Below, in pieces: positions 38,768 through 51,400 of a stretch of DNA of 64,000 nucleotides. Source of the DNA: Plumapathes pennacea (lineage: Eukaryota > Cnidaria > Anthozoa > Antipatharia > Myriopathidae). Both the position numbers and the translations under genes were made by a program. The notes beneath the pieces were generated by a model. That model saw only the letters and a program-made list of their open reading frames with translations. It was not told the DNA's origin and made no database searches. The DNA lies in NCBI GenBank assembly GCA_964036295.1, contig OZ038471.1:6136001-6200000 (forward strand), read 5' to 3'. The first letter of the stretch is position 1, and every line of letters starts with the position of its first letter.

Positions 38768-41700
38768 GAGAGAAAACGTTGTCAAAAAGGTAAAGACCTA
38801 ACCCAGAAATAAATAGAATGCCAGTCCCCCTGTGAGAACTAAAAGGCTAAAAAGAGAAATACTTACTCTAACGAAGAGATAATGCTCAAAACGTCAGCTC
38901 AAACTTCTCTTAGGACGTTAAGCTTATCCTGAATGTCAACCGATGCATCATAGTTTCCGTTTTTAACCCAGGATTAGCAGCGTTATTTTACGAACTCTGG
39001 GGCGTTGCAAGATTTTTTAATGTTGTACTATAATAATTATGCTAAAAGGCCAAAAATCTCCCTACCTTGTATAGTTGTCACTCCTTCTTCCACAAACTTT
39101 CTGGCGGCTGCAGGGCTAAAAAATGAAAGGAGTATACAAAATAAATACAAAATAAATAGTGGTACACTATCTAAAAACAGAAAGGTTTCGCTTACAACTG
39201 TAACAACTTTCTCAAGAAAAATGATGGTTTCTTCGACATTTGGTTGCAACTAATGCGTGAAGGTTTACTGATTAAAAATGACAAAGCAGCACAAGTGGTG
39301 ACATACAGGAATGTTTCTTAGCAATATATGTAAGTAAATTTACATGGCTACTGAAAACCTCAATAGCACTTCTTTAAACTGTCTGCAAGTACTGGCACAG
39401 GTTGCCAAAGCTATAAGAAAGTTCAGTTCTATAGGGAATTACAAAATGCACATGACTGTGTGATTTTTTTGTGTTTCTGGATCAACTTGGGCCGGAATAT
39501 CACTTTTGTATGTACAGAAAACATGCATGCATGCACACACAAAAATAAAACTAAAAGAAAAACAGTGACATAGATCTCCTGGCCCAAGGCAACACAGACA
39601 TGTTCAAATGCACTTTGCACTTCTATTTTTAAAATTACAATATATTCCTCTATGTTTCTGTGGTTAGCACATAAATGGTGAAACTTGCTTACCCAATTCC
39701 TGAAACCCTGGTGAGTTCTTTTATGGCCTGGCTGGTATCATCTGCCCTTATCTACAAAATGTAGAACACAAGAAAGTAATATCTAGTGACATAAATCTTT
39801 AATAAAATGCATGCAACACAGAATGAGAAAGTATCTTTACATTTGAGAAATTGACTAAAAGTTAAGGTCAGTGCGAAGGCAAAACACTATAAAATAGTTT
39901 TTGAGCTGATGTTTTGGACTTGCTCTGATGAAGGGCTGATGCTTGAAATGTCAGCTTCTTTTAGCTTAATCCCACATCAACTTTTAGTTGATTTATCAAT
40001 TGCCTTCTATATCCAATCCAACAAACTCTAAAACTATTTCCCACAAGTACTAGAAATTTCCAATTCTTCACATTCAGACCTGACACTACAAAGGTCACTA
40101 ATCTTTACTTATTTCCTCTCAAATGCACTTTCATCTCACCTTACCTTCTCTAGTTTCTCAAGCTTCCCTGTTTTGATGAACTCAGATATTTTCTTGGCAA
40201 TTTTATCCCCAATGCCAGGCTGGAAAATAACCAATGGTTATTACACAACTTCACATTTTTGAATGCAAATAAAGGCAAAAATGAGTGCAAAGATGGAGCA
40301 TAATATAGCACTCATCAAGACCCAGACCAACTGGTTTATTAGCCTACATGATCTTTGTGTGTGCGGCTAGAGTGCTTGGCCCTGCTTTGTTTGTTGTATA
40401 GTAAAAAATATATTCACATGAAAATTCATGCAATGTGACTGGAGTGTATTTTTACTCGTCAGTTTTATTTTCTCACCTGTAGCAGGCTCAAAAACATAAA
40501 ACCAACTCGTAAAAATACTCTGTACATGAATAAATGAATGAAAAAATGAATGGTCAAATACCGTAGATGGATGAATAAAACTCAGAACAAATTGAATAAA
40601 TGAGAGACGTGTAACATGTCTGAATGTTTGATTGAATAAATGAGAGACGTGTAACATGTCTGAATGTTTGATTGAATAAATGAGAGATGTGTAACATGTC
40701 TGAATGTTTGATTGAATAAATGAGTGGATGGGTGATCTCTGTGAGTCAAACTTACCAGTTTCTTGGCCTCTTCTCCACTTGCTATTTTTGTTGGATGTTT
40801 AGCAAGGGCAGCTGCTGCTTTCCTGTAAAAAAGCCAAGATAGAAATTCTCCCAACCAGTCAAGAAGAAAACATATGGGTGATGTTGTGAGAATTGATGGA
40901 CCAGTCAACATTTACCCTTGCAAACTACCAAAATGGCAAAGTACAGTATCTACAGTGCTATAATAGCTATACACTATAATAATATAGGTATGTGTTAATT
41001 GGAGATAGGCCTGCTAAAAAAATACCCTAAATTACTGCTACCCAGAGTGCTTTGTAGAGTGGAGTCTTTATTGGATATAGGGTGCCTAGTTATCTCCTGT
41101 ATATCTTTAGTCAATAAATCTACCAGTATCTAATGTTTCTTCTGTCACTCTCCATCTACATGTAACTCTGTGTCTTATAGTCTAAGTTCACATATCTTCC
41201 TATAATTCCTTTTCTCAGGTCTTAATCTCCTGTGTCTACAATAGGGGTGGCAAATGGTACCTAGAAAATCATGGGTCTTGGAAAGGTTTGATCCGATCTC
41301 GAATCTAGACAGCCCTCTTTATGAGTCTCTGGATCTCGCTTTTTGTGCTTCTTTCCGTCTCGGAGTGGTTGAAGTTTCAGTCTCGGATTTTCAAACAAGG
41401 GTCTCAGCATCTCGGATTTTACCATTCGCCACCCCTTACAGTGTACAATATATAGAGATCTGTACTTTACAGTAACATTAATGCAGCCATTTTTAAAATC
41501 ATTCTAAGCAGATTAAAAACTGTCTTGTAATAGGAAATCAACTAGAATATAATAAACTAAACCTGACCTGTAAGCATTGTATTTATGGATTTGTCTTGAT
41601 ACATTCTTCTCGTGTTCTGCAAGCTCTGCATAAAGACAATGAACGAATAAACTTCTACATGTACAGTGCTGTTCTCAAACCAAAACTTCACCCAAATCGG

Positions 41701-42067
41701 ACCGGTTATCGGGTTTCCTGCTGTTTTTCTTCGCAGTTTGAAGATAAGTTTATATCTCCGTTGACAGCTATATAAATGTTGTGAAATGAATTTATCGCTT
41801 TGCAGTTGGATAATCTTGACACAGCTAGATTATCTTCTAGGGTATTTAAATTTGTAAACAGCAACTTCGCACATGTTATAGCTCAGCCGATGCAGCAACA
41901 AATGTGCTCAATAAAAAAGCTTTAGCGTACAAATTTCAATAAATTCGTAAGCAAAAACCATCCTGTAACTTAGATAACTAAGATATACTGTCATGTTTCA
42001 TGTTACCTGTCAAAAACTCGCAGAACTCGGAGTTTGGATTTTGCTCAACCGCTTTTCGTTTGCTCAT
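29779..42067 (-). CDS. POLB: DNA polymerase beta, 336 aa, 15 exons
   Basis: Gap-filling polymerase and 5'-dRP lyase of nuclear base excision repair. Exons on the minus strand: 42067-42007, 41625-41568, 40822-40756, 40219-40145, 39751-39693, 39115-39066, 38406-38355, 38256-38202, 38070-37998, 34017-33941, 33383-33297, 33183-33122, 32230-32108, 31810-31794, 29873-29779. All phases agree and the total is 1011 nt, against 335 residues in human. The start MSKRKA matches the family. The lyase domain (about 1-90) has helix-hairpin-helix [10 protein letters not shown] with the Schiff-base Lys at 72. The second HhH is VSGIGPAAARK. The palm has the metal-binding Asp pair in SSGDIDVL (190, 192) and a third Asp in RRIDIR (257). 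Substrate-site sequences YFTGSDEFN and [10 protein letters not shown] are present. Intron 9 (34018-37997) is enlarged by transposable elements. Divergent from OGDH. Confidence 0.97.
31670..31735. repeat. GGGAAGTA short tandem repeat
   Basis: Repeats of GGGAAGTA/GGGAGGTA fill this stretch of the last-but-one POLB intron, just downstream (in transcript sense) of the 17-nt exon. Confidence 0.7.
33591..33768. repeat. fold-back element in POLB intron 10
   Basis: The left end AATAGGCTATTTGCGAGATG and the right end (complement AATAGGCCATTTCCGAGATG) are inverted repeats. They continue inward through CCTGTTGCTTCTGTTT with a few mismatches. The central 60-70 bp pair poorly. It abuts the next element at about 33770. 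Confidence 0.75.
33770..33890. repeat. fold-back element, family F2, copy 1
   Basis: Inverted arms start GGTCAAACGCC and read toward TGAGCCGAAC/GTTCGGCTCA, with a loop around 33820-33840. The same family recurs at 60846-60971. It lies directly next to the fold-back element 33591-33768, so two insertions sit back to back. Confidence 0.8.
34400..37441. mobile_element. long element with GCTCGACATTA ends (3.0 kb), in POLB intron 9
   Basis: The left end reads GCTCGACATTAGCGGTTGCC and the right end closes with TTAATGTCAAGC, its inverted counterpart. Inside both ends is a GGGCAACTAAA/TTTAGTTGCCC motif. A 161-bp element at 46962-47122 has the same ends and inner motifs. The long copy is therefore either a longer relative or a short one carrying nested insertions. 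Its interior has no recognised transposase. An open frame at 35283-35612 has no known motif. Confidence 0.6.
37465..37718. repeat. MITE with AACCCTTTCACTCCCA ends
   Basis: The left end AACCCTTTCACTCCCA and right end TGGGAGTGAAAGGGTT are exact inverted repeats. The inner sequence includes TTTCTCACTAG and AAACTATGAATTCTCA. Diverged relatives occur at about 14090-14280, 46670-46950 and 59120-59400, several sharing TTTCTGGTTAGAAAC or TTTCTCACTAGAAA landmarks. A separate hairpin is nested within it at 37582-37636. Confidence 0.75.
37582..37636. repeat. perfect 24-bp-arm hairpin nested in a MITE
   Basis: AGTCTGCTCGCAGCCGTTTT and its exact complement flank a loop of only a few bases (TTCCGAC). The hairpin sits inside the MITE 37465-37718. 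Confidence 0.85.
37801..37973. repeat. fold-back element with (ATAAGC)n arms
   Basis: Each arm is about 80 bp: CCTCACTAGTGCATAAGC, then ATAAGC repeats, then GAGCGACAGTGGCGAC, then more ATAAGC. The right arm is the near-exact complement around a 13-15-nt loop near 37881-37894. Arm repeat numbers differ by about one hexamer. The element ends only 24 bp from the donor of POLB exon 9. Confidence 0.9.
38641..38765. repeat. two long poly-T tracts
   Basis: Runs of T (38642-38666 and about 38731-38765) lie in POLB intron 6, that is poly-A on the transcribed strand. A short TTTAA-type simple repeat links them. They may be retroelement tails or simple slippage. Confidence 0.7.
40236..40510. repeat. 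dispersed repeat shared with 53805-54125
   Basis: Both places share, in order, AATAAAGGC(A)AAAATGAGTGCAAA, CAACTGGTTTATTAGC, GTGTGCGG, TTGGCCCTGCTT and AGCAGGCTCAAAAA. This copy lies in POLB intron 3 and the other in OGDH intron 16. No coding capacity is seen. Confidence 0.75.
40591..40725. repeat. 40-bp minisatellite, about 3.3 copies
   Basis: The unit starts ATTGAATAAATGAGAGACGT and ends TGAATGTTTG. Three units are almost identical (one T for C), and a fourth is partial. It lies in POLB intron 2. Confidence 0.95.
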
Positions 42068-42478
42068 GATTCTCGTATCACGCGCCCTCGACCTCACAGA
42101 AGCCTGGGATCTATTATCCGAATTGATTCCGAATAATTATCGATTGGATTTTCTTTACGTCACCAATTCAGTATTACAGGAACCTTGCTGTGGTTTGAAA
42201 GTGCGTGCTGCACAAATCAAGCCAAACAGAGAAGAGGAAAAAGCAGGCTGAACCTTGGAAAGCCAGCAATACAGCCGTGTTCTGCTTCTTTTTTTGCGCG
42301 TCAACGAAAACAACGCGATCGGCTCGGATATTGACAGGCTGAGAGGAAACCCGTGCCTTTGGGAAGTTCGATAGCAAAGGCTCTTATATGTCACCGAAAT
42401 TACCCGACATCTCTGTTTATCAGTGGACAGTTAATGAGACGTTTGAACAATTTTTAACGAGGACTAGGACTTGAAAAT
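42068..42478. promoter_or_regulatory. shared POLB/OGDH promoter region (411 bp between start codons)
   Basis: The start codons of POLB (minus, 42067) and OGDH (plus, 42479) face away from each other with 411 bp between them. Both promoters and 5' untranslated regions must lie here unless further untranslated exons exist. No TATA box stands out at a convincing place. A bidirectional housekeeping promoter is inferred from geometry only. Confidence 0.65.
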
Positions 42479-45400
42479 ATGTATTGTTTGAGGACGACTG
42501 GTGCGCTGTTGCGAAGACATTTGAGCAGACCGTACAAGCACATAAGATGGCAGCAAACTACTGCGTCGTTGATTTCTCACGAACCATTTCTGAGTGGAAG
42601 CAGCAGCAATTACGTGGAGGATATGTACGCTTCGTGGCTTAAGGATCCCAACAGTGTCCATCGGGTAAGAGATTTGTTGTGGGGCAGCTTTCTTATCAAG
42701 CTTTCGTGCGTGCTACTTGAAGATGGATTCTTGTGGGTTGTGGTTCTTCGTGCCTCGAGGGGAGTGTTGTTGGTGGTTATATTGGCTGTTTACATGTTCG
42801 ACATAACTCATCTCCGCCCCCTGCCTTCGTTTTTTTGAAAGCATAGCTTTTTAAAATTATTTTTGTGCTTTCAAGGCATATTTTCGGCACTAAGTTCTTC
42901 AAATGAGGTTAATAGGGTACCGACATACAGTAAATAAGAATTATTTAAGCGTTTTTACAGTACACGTCGGAACATGTATGGTAAAATCATATTTCCGGCT
43001 TTGCTGTTTTTAAGACTGATATTGGCTTTGAGATAAAAAAGCTAGAACACATACAAAGTTCACCCCTTGTTCAAGGTTAAGACTTTACACAAGGAAGATC
43101 TGCAAATATCTGCTACAGTATCTGCAGTATTAAAGTAGCGAACACCCCATGTGAGTTGAAACAATAGAGTTCGCTGATGACCTAGGATCCATCATAAACC
43201 ATGACTTCAAAACTACCTCCCACAGCAAAACCAATGCAAAATATGACAGAGCATGAATTTTGTTTTTGTGAACACCATTGGATAGCAGGTTTAAACATGC
43301 ATAATAGATGACCTCAGAAATAAATCCAAAAGGAGATAACATGCAGTACAATATCCAGGCTTTGGTTTACTGACAACCTATCATTTGTCACTTATATGTT
43401 TGGGTTTTTGAAATGCCTTCTTTTATTGATCAACTTCCATGTAAAAAGTCAGTATGAGTTGACACAAGTCGGTAGCCTAAAAAAAATTAATACACAAATT
43501 TGGAAAACACAAGGACCAGAGCTTAGGAAGCAGATACAGGCAATAACAAAGTGGATCTTGTAGTAGCTTCCACAGTTAGTAATGTCAATGGGGATTATAA
43601 TAATGATAAGATGCTTACCATAAAAGTGGTCTAATTTGACATTTTTAGCATTGGCCCTTCATCAAAGCAGACTTGCCTCTGTTTGATCTTGGTGTTTGAT
43701 AGTATCAAACTATCAATACACTGTATATAAAAATGATACCTGAGATATACAGCCTATATTTAACCTTTTAGGTTTCAAGTATCCATATCCTCAACATTCC
43801 CTGAACAAAATGCATTAAGCACTAGATATCACACTTCACATAATATTTTGCATACTGTAAATACAACGGTGCATTTTTAGCTGCCTATATATTTTTGTTT
43901 GAATATTTGCTTATGAAAATGCTTGAAACATCCAACATCCATCAACAAAATATGGTTTTAATAATGTTTAGAATGTTTGTTGTTGGATTTGGCAGAATAT
44001 TGTATGTTCTGCAAGTCATGCAATAATCATTCTAAGCATTATCATTGAGTACTGGTGAATTTTGAACCAATTTCCTAACTCAGTTTCACAAGTTGAAAAC
44101 AGTGTACAATTAAATTTAATTATTACATTCACAAACATTCTAGAACAATGCTAGACTCTGGTTTGATATTCATGTATTCATGTACATGTATTCACTGTAC
44201 AGAAAGTATGCATTTTCACAGGGTTCAAAAATATTATTTTTGGCACTAAGTTGTCCCAGAGACAATATTATAAGTCATGTTTTAAACGCCCCATCCAATC
44301 TCTTGGAGCGCTGCATTTTTCTTGAAGCCATTAGTTGCCCAAGCAACAATCATTGTGCACTATGTGGTGCCCAGCATGTTTTGGTTTAGGAGGCAATTGA
44401 ATCATTAATTTCTAACCCTGTTTTTGGAAGTGCCCTGTATGGGCTTCCATGGACCCAAGTAATGCAATGTCTGGTACATGTTACATGTATCCGTCATGAT
44501 AAATGGCTTGATGTGCACAATTATTGTTATATGTTACAGTAGTCATGGACTTCATGAATGTCAGCCATTTTTCAAGATATTTGGATCCTTATGATAAAGT
44601 TTGGCAACTGAAATCATTTGTAACTGCAGATTTTTTCTTGCTGTTAAAGCATCCTGAGTGTTCATAAACATGTGAAACCACCAGCCTACCACCATACTTT
44701 GGTGTTTTTGCTGGAGAAGATAAGTTGTTTCCGAAACGTCCAGGGCTTTTAACTGTCCATTTGTGCGAAAAATTCTGTAAAGAGCTTCAAGAATGTCAAC
44801 TGTCACAGCATTTTCATGCCGTGACTACTAACCAGCATTTGTTATGTATCAACCCAATGGATATCATAATGAATAAGGTTGAATCCAAAATTTGCACCTG
44901 ATGAAATTGTGTGATTGTGATATAAGTAAATAATATTAATCATTTTATGTTATTTAAATGTTGATTACTACAGTGGAACCCTGTTAATACAGCCACCATC
45001 GGGACATAAAAATCTGGCCGAGTTAATGAGGATATCAGATAATAAAATGACTGGGCATTTGTTTCACAGGACAAAAAAAAGTGGCCATAATCAAGGGGAG
45101 ATTATATTGTACTTGAATACATGCATTTGACTGTAATGAAAGAAGAAGTTTACCTCTGATTACTCTCCTTTCCTTGTAGTCTTGGGATGCTTATTTCCGT
45201 AATGTGAAACAAGGGCTACCCCCGGGACGTGCCTATCAGCATCCCCCACTCCTCGGAGAGCGACCAGGTCTTGTAGCCACGCCTACCACTGTTCCAACGG
45301 CAGTTGATCAAGCGACCATCAACTCTCTTGTGTCTGATCACTTGGCTGTGTATTCTCTGATTCGCTGCTACCAGGTGCTGTACATGTACATTAAGCATGT

Positions 45401-48400
45401 CTTTTTCTCAGTCCCCTTTTCTCTGATCAGAGAGAGGAGCAATCTGGCAAATTACTTCTAACAATGCATCCAAGAACATTATATAGAGATGTATCATTTT
45501 ATTTTATAATAATAACTATGATACTACGTGCACCCTGATTGGCTAAATAACAGTGTAATATGAGAGTATATTATTACACGCTGATGCGATAAGTGATGTA
45601 TTTTACTTGACTAACTATTTTATAAAAGAAATATATAACTTGTTTCCGTGTAATATAGCCTCATCTAAACACTTGGGAAGTTTGGAGAACACTCGAGTAG
45701 CGCTGGAAACCACTCGGCGGCCTCATGGTTTCCTTATGCTACTCCTGTGTTCTACCAACTTCTCAAGTGTTTAGATGAGGCTATATTACAGGGTGAGGCT
45801 GAAAGTATATATGTGGCTTTGGTATCTCTTTATGAAAGACATTGTGGTTTTTTTTTATAATTGATATAAATTTGAAAGTAGTTTGGAAATTTGACTTTTA
45901 ATAACAATAACAATATAAAAGTTAATGCATATATACATCACTTCCATTTTCAAGTGCACTTTTTCTCTTTTACAATTAAAGTCTTGACATTGCCACTATA
46001 CTGGTTTGCTTACAGATACTGTACATTCGGTTTTCAAACTTGACCACCATAATCCTAACCCCTCTCCCACCTTCCCTCCCCTCCCTTTCCCTTTTCTGCC
46101 TGTGCATTCTCACTCACCCTCTTCCCACTTCTACACTCCCCCACCCTCCCCCCAATCCCCTTCACCTCTCCCTCCCAGCTGCACAATTACTAAAGAGCCT
46201 GTTCAAATACTATGAGGTTTACCCAAAGAGGCAAGGGTGAATGGTGACAACACTGTACATATGATGTGAAAAACTAAATATTTTGTAAGAGGAGTGCATT
46301 TATTTAGTTTGTCTGTCCTTTTTTTTTTTTTTTTTTTTTTCCAGATTCGAGGCCACCGAGTTGCCAAGCTTGACCCGCTGGGAATTCTACAGGCTGATCT
46401 CTGTGATGATGCTCCTCCTGATCTTTCTTTAGAATACTGGGGACTAGGTGAGTAAACTTTGGTAACTCACTGGGACAGACATTGCACTGCTTACTGGTGA
46501 TTTACAGCATACATATAGGCACACACAGCATTCTCAAAAATGAAAATATGAATGAAAAAGAATAAAAGGAAGGGAGGAAGGACCTTAACCATTTTATAAG
46601 AAGTGCAGTTTATTAATACTATTCTAAACGTATCAAAAGCCAAGTTTGCTATAATATGATTTATATATGATAGCCCTTTCACTTTCAGGTTTATTAAAAC
46701 TCCCAACCACTTTTAGTAAGGTTAAAATCAGTATTAACAACCAAGTTTTCCATGATATGACTTATATTTTATGATAGCCCTTTCACTTTCATGTTCATAA
46801 TACAGACTCCCAACCACTCAGGGATAAAATACTGTATTTGAATGATGAAGTGAGAGTTGATAATTTAATTAGCTCTTATCTGAACAAGTTATTGAAAACC
46901 AAGTTGTCTGCACTGTATGATATATTTCTGGTTAGAAACCGAATTTAAGAGAAAATTCATCGCTCGACATTAACGGTTGCCCGCTCTCCCGGGGCAACCA
47001 AAACTTTTGGTCGGGCAGGTAAATTCTGGGCTGGGTAACCAGAAATCATGAAACTTTCTATTGCTTGAAGTTGATATACGTACAGTCCGAGGGGCAACCA
47101 ACCTAAACCCTTAATGTCGAGCACTGAAATTGAGTAAAGGGTTAGAGGGCACTGAACCTGAAACCATGCCAATAGTGCACCATTCTTAATAACAGGAGTA
47201 GAAGATCTGGACAAGGTGTACCAGCTCCCAAACAACACTTTCATTGGTGGCTCTGAGGGAGTTTTGACTCTGAGGGAAATCATTGATAGACTTCAGGTAA
47301 GAGGAGCTAATACAACACTGCTACAGCTAGTATACCATGATGAGAAACCTCAGTGGGAAAAAGAAACATATAAAAACTGAGTGTATTTCGTTGGAGGTAA
47401 GGGAAATTTGGAGTTTAAAATTAACCTTGGGAGTCAATTGTTGAACAAGATATATATGTATATTCCTAATGGTGTGCAACTTTATGTTTCAGAAAGCTTA
47501 TTGTGGTCATGTTGGTCTGGATTATATGTTCATCCCAGACAAGCACAAATGTGAGTCTTTTTCATACTTCTGAACTTTTAATGTAAGGCTGAGAAGCTGA
47601 CTGCCATATACTGTACATGAACTGTAGAATAGTTATATATTAGCTTAGCCCAGTTTCCTAAGCTCTTTGCTCCGATAAAGGCTAATTACCAACAACTCAA
47701 ACCATACAGACAATCCATGCTAAAATGAGGTATATCAAGCTTGTAAACTGTTTTCTTGAGTTGTTTGTGTTTTTTGCCCCTGTTCTAAGGTGACTGGATA
47801 AGGAAACGCTTCGAAACTCCTGCATTGGAAGTGCTAACTGTCGACGACAAGAAGACATTACTGAAAAGACTTGTCCGCTCTGCAGGGTACAAGAGCTTCA
47901 CTAAATTAAAATGTTCTTAATGCATGATTTTTGTTTTTAGGTTTTTATTTCCTTTTTTCTTTTCTCTCTTTTTTTTTTTTTTTTTTTTTTTTTTTCTGAC
48001 TGCCTTTGAATTTTGTGTTGCTAAATCGATTCTTACTCTTTTTTCAACTTGGTCATTCCCACAGCACTTATTAGCCATGAAGTCAGACTTAGTGCTTTTG
48101 AGTGAGTCCAAGTACTATTTGATAAAACCTGATGTTCACTTGCTGTAGGTTCGAGGCATTCCTGGCAAAGAAGTGGTCATCCGAGAAACGATTTGGAATT
48201 GAGGGGTGTGAAGTTCTTATACCTGCAATGAAGATGATCATCGACAAGTCTAGTGAACTTGGGATTGACAGCATCAACATGGGGATGCCGCACAGGGGTC
48301 GGCTCAACATCCTGGCCAATGTCTGCCGCAAACCACTTGACCAAATATTCACCCAGTTTGATTCAACTCTTGAAGCAAGTGATGAGGTATTATGATTAAT

Positions 48401-51400
48401 TAATTTATTTATGTTTTGCCTGCAAAACTCATCCAAAATTAATGCAACTTACCAGTACGTTAAGAAGTGTACAGTGTATATGGCTTTTATTATTTTTTGG
48501 TATCTTTTTGTATCTTTTTTGGTATCTTTTTTTATATCTTTTTGTATGTTTTTTTATATATATCTGTATCTTTTTGGTGTCTTTTTTGTATCTTTGTTTT
48601 TGTATCTTTTGTATCTTTTTGCATCTTTTTGGTATCAACATCCATCAACAAGATATGATTTTGATTACGTTTAGAATGATTATCTCTGGACATGCAGAAT
48701 ATTGCATGTTCTGCAAGTCTTGCGATAATCATTCTAAACGTTATTATTGAGCGCTGGTGAATTTTGATATATTTTTTGCTATTTGTTTGTATCTTTTGGT
48801 ATCTTTTTCTTTTCTTTTTTTGTGTCTTTTTGGTATCTTTTTTGGTATCTTTTTGCATCTTTTGTACCTTTTTTGTTTGTTTTTTGTTTTTTTGTTTTTT
48901 TTTTTTGTATCTTTTTGTGATTTGATTACTTGTTTGTGTTTTGTTTATATTTAGGGTTCTGGGGATGTGAAATACCATTTGGGTCTGTCCCATGAGCGCA
49001 TCAACCGTGCCACCAATAAGAAGATGAAGCTGGCTGTGGTAGCAAATCCATCTCACTTAGAAGGTATATGTGTTGAACTTGCTAGTTTTCATTCCCAGAT
49101 AAAGTGCACAACCCTGTTCTTTGTCCAGGGTTTGCACACTCTGCCCCAATTCTTAGTGGAATGCCAACCTCTCGCTCTGACTTTGAATTTGTTTGGCTCA
49201 TTAAGTAGTGTGGGTTTGCATGTGAAGCATTTGTAAAATGAGTGGGAGAGAATGCATACATTGAACATCTTGAAGTAAAGTTCAAGTCTACATATGTGTT
49301 ATGGGCAGTATTTTACAACGAATAACATTTGGTTAAATGTCTGGATCTTGTTTACAAAATCTAAGTCAGGAAAAGTTGTTCAGAATTGATCACTATCCAA
49401 GATCTGCAAAGCAGTAATATCTTGTACATAGGTGTGAAAAATGCATTCAGGTCCGCAAATGTTTGGATGTAATGCGTAGACAGACAGCTCTAAAAATTAT
49501 ACAGAATTTGTGTGCATAAAATGTAATCTCCATCTTCAGTGACTCATGTTGTGTACATTTTGTCTCATTAGCTGTGACTGTCTTATTGCATTTGATGGCT
49601 GGTGATTAACCTTAAGATAAAGGTTGTGTCAAATGTTTACTAATGGTCTCCTTCTGCCAATTAGGAGAAATTGATTACTGTTTGAGAAGGGAGAGGGGGG
49701 AGGGGGGATTAATCAGCTTTAGAAATAAGGTTTTCTCTGATGTTGATGATATTATCAAAAGGGTATACCACTAGTAGGTCACGAGGATAGTATTCTTTAT
49801 TGCTTGTCCACCTCTCCTTCAGACTGGGAAATGGTTTTCCTTGTTTTGTAGATTATACTGTATTTTTATGGCAAATCTGCAATATATAATTATGGGAATG
49901 AAACCTACCATGTAGTAAAATGTATAATTTTGCTTCTTCCAGCGGTGGACCCTGTTGTTCAAGGCAAGACAAGAGCAGAGCAGTTCTACCAAGGTGACAC
50001 TGCTGGCAAAAAGGTATAAACAAACCCATCCCCTTGTCACTGTATTCCTATAAGCTTTTAACCAAATATTTCTTTTTCACTGTGATTTTGGACTTCTACT
50101 GATCAATCCCTGAGAATAGGGCCAAAAGTGACTTTACAGCACTGTACTTTCTTTTAGTGTGGTCTTCATTTTAGTCTGTTCCTTTAGTCTAGCCTTCAGT
50201 GAATATTGTACATATCAATAGTTAATTTTATACCAATATGTATTGTGCTGCTCCCTTTTCTGTTATTTTCCACTTCTCAGGTGATGAGTGTTTTGATTCA
50301 TGGAGATGCAGCCTTTGCTGGGCAAGGTGTTGTGTATGAGACTTTCCACTTGAGTGATCTACCCAACTACACTACCAATGGCACCATTCACATTGTTGTC
50401 AACAATCAGGTAAAACAAAAAATTGCTCCCATAAAAATATGTAAATACCAGTACAATGCTCAGCTTCATGCATGAGTCCTTGTATCTTATAACCTTCTTT
50501 AATACTATTCCGTCATCTTGGCAGATTGGTTTCACTACTGATCCCCGTGTGGCTCGTTCCTCTCCTTACTGTACCGAGGTTGCCAAGGTTTGTGTTTTGT
50601 TTGTAAAATTTATTCTCACCCCCCCCCCCCCCCCCCCCCACAGGTTTGTGTGTCTCAGGGTTAAAGAAAAGAAAACTAATATGCCTGATTTGAGATGAAG
50701 ACCACAATGATTTTGCCCTGTCTGCTTCTCATACACAAACATTCCTTACAAAAATAATGCCATCACACAGATGTCTTTACAATAACCTTCACACATTCTA
50801 TGCCAATGATTTGTTGCTTTAGAATTTGAAAAAAAGATTGTTTATCATCCCTTTCGCTTTGTTCAGCCAGATAAGTTTCAGTTCAGGAGATAAATAATTA
50901 TTAGTATTTATTACTAATGTTGTACTGCTTTGTAGGTGGTTGAAGCCCCAATCTTCCATGTTAATGCTGATGATCCTGAGGCTGTGATGCAAGTGTGCAT
51001 GGCAGCAGCTGAATGGAGAGCAGAGTTTAACAAAGATGTGGTCATTGATTTGGTGAGGAGCAGTTCCAAGACAATTAATTTTCAAATATACCTAAATACT
51101 ATTGAATTCCAAAAAAAAAAAAAAAACATAAAAAAGGTAAACACCATGACCTACATTAGATACAGTCAATATGTAATGTGTGTGTATATACCTCAAATAG
51201 AACTGCCACAATGACCTTTTTTCTAAAAAGCATGCATAAATCTTTATTGAGAGGTTAACTGTACATCAACTTTATGAATACCATGGTGCATATTATATTT
51301 TGAATGTAGGAAAAGGCAAGGGGGGTATATATTTTGGCTGAGAGGAGAGATGCTTATTTGAGAGTGTACAGTAGGCATAAACATTTTACCATTTTACACA

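Noticed and set aside
46040-46240. Pro/Ser/Leu-rich open frames in OGDH intron 2
   Set aside because: They come from a C/T-rich simple-sequence stretch before exon 3.
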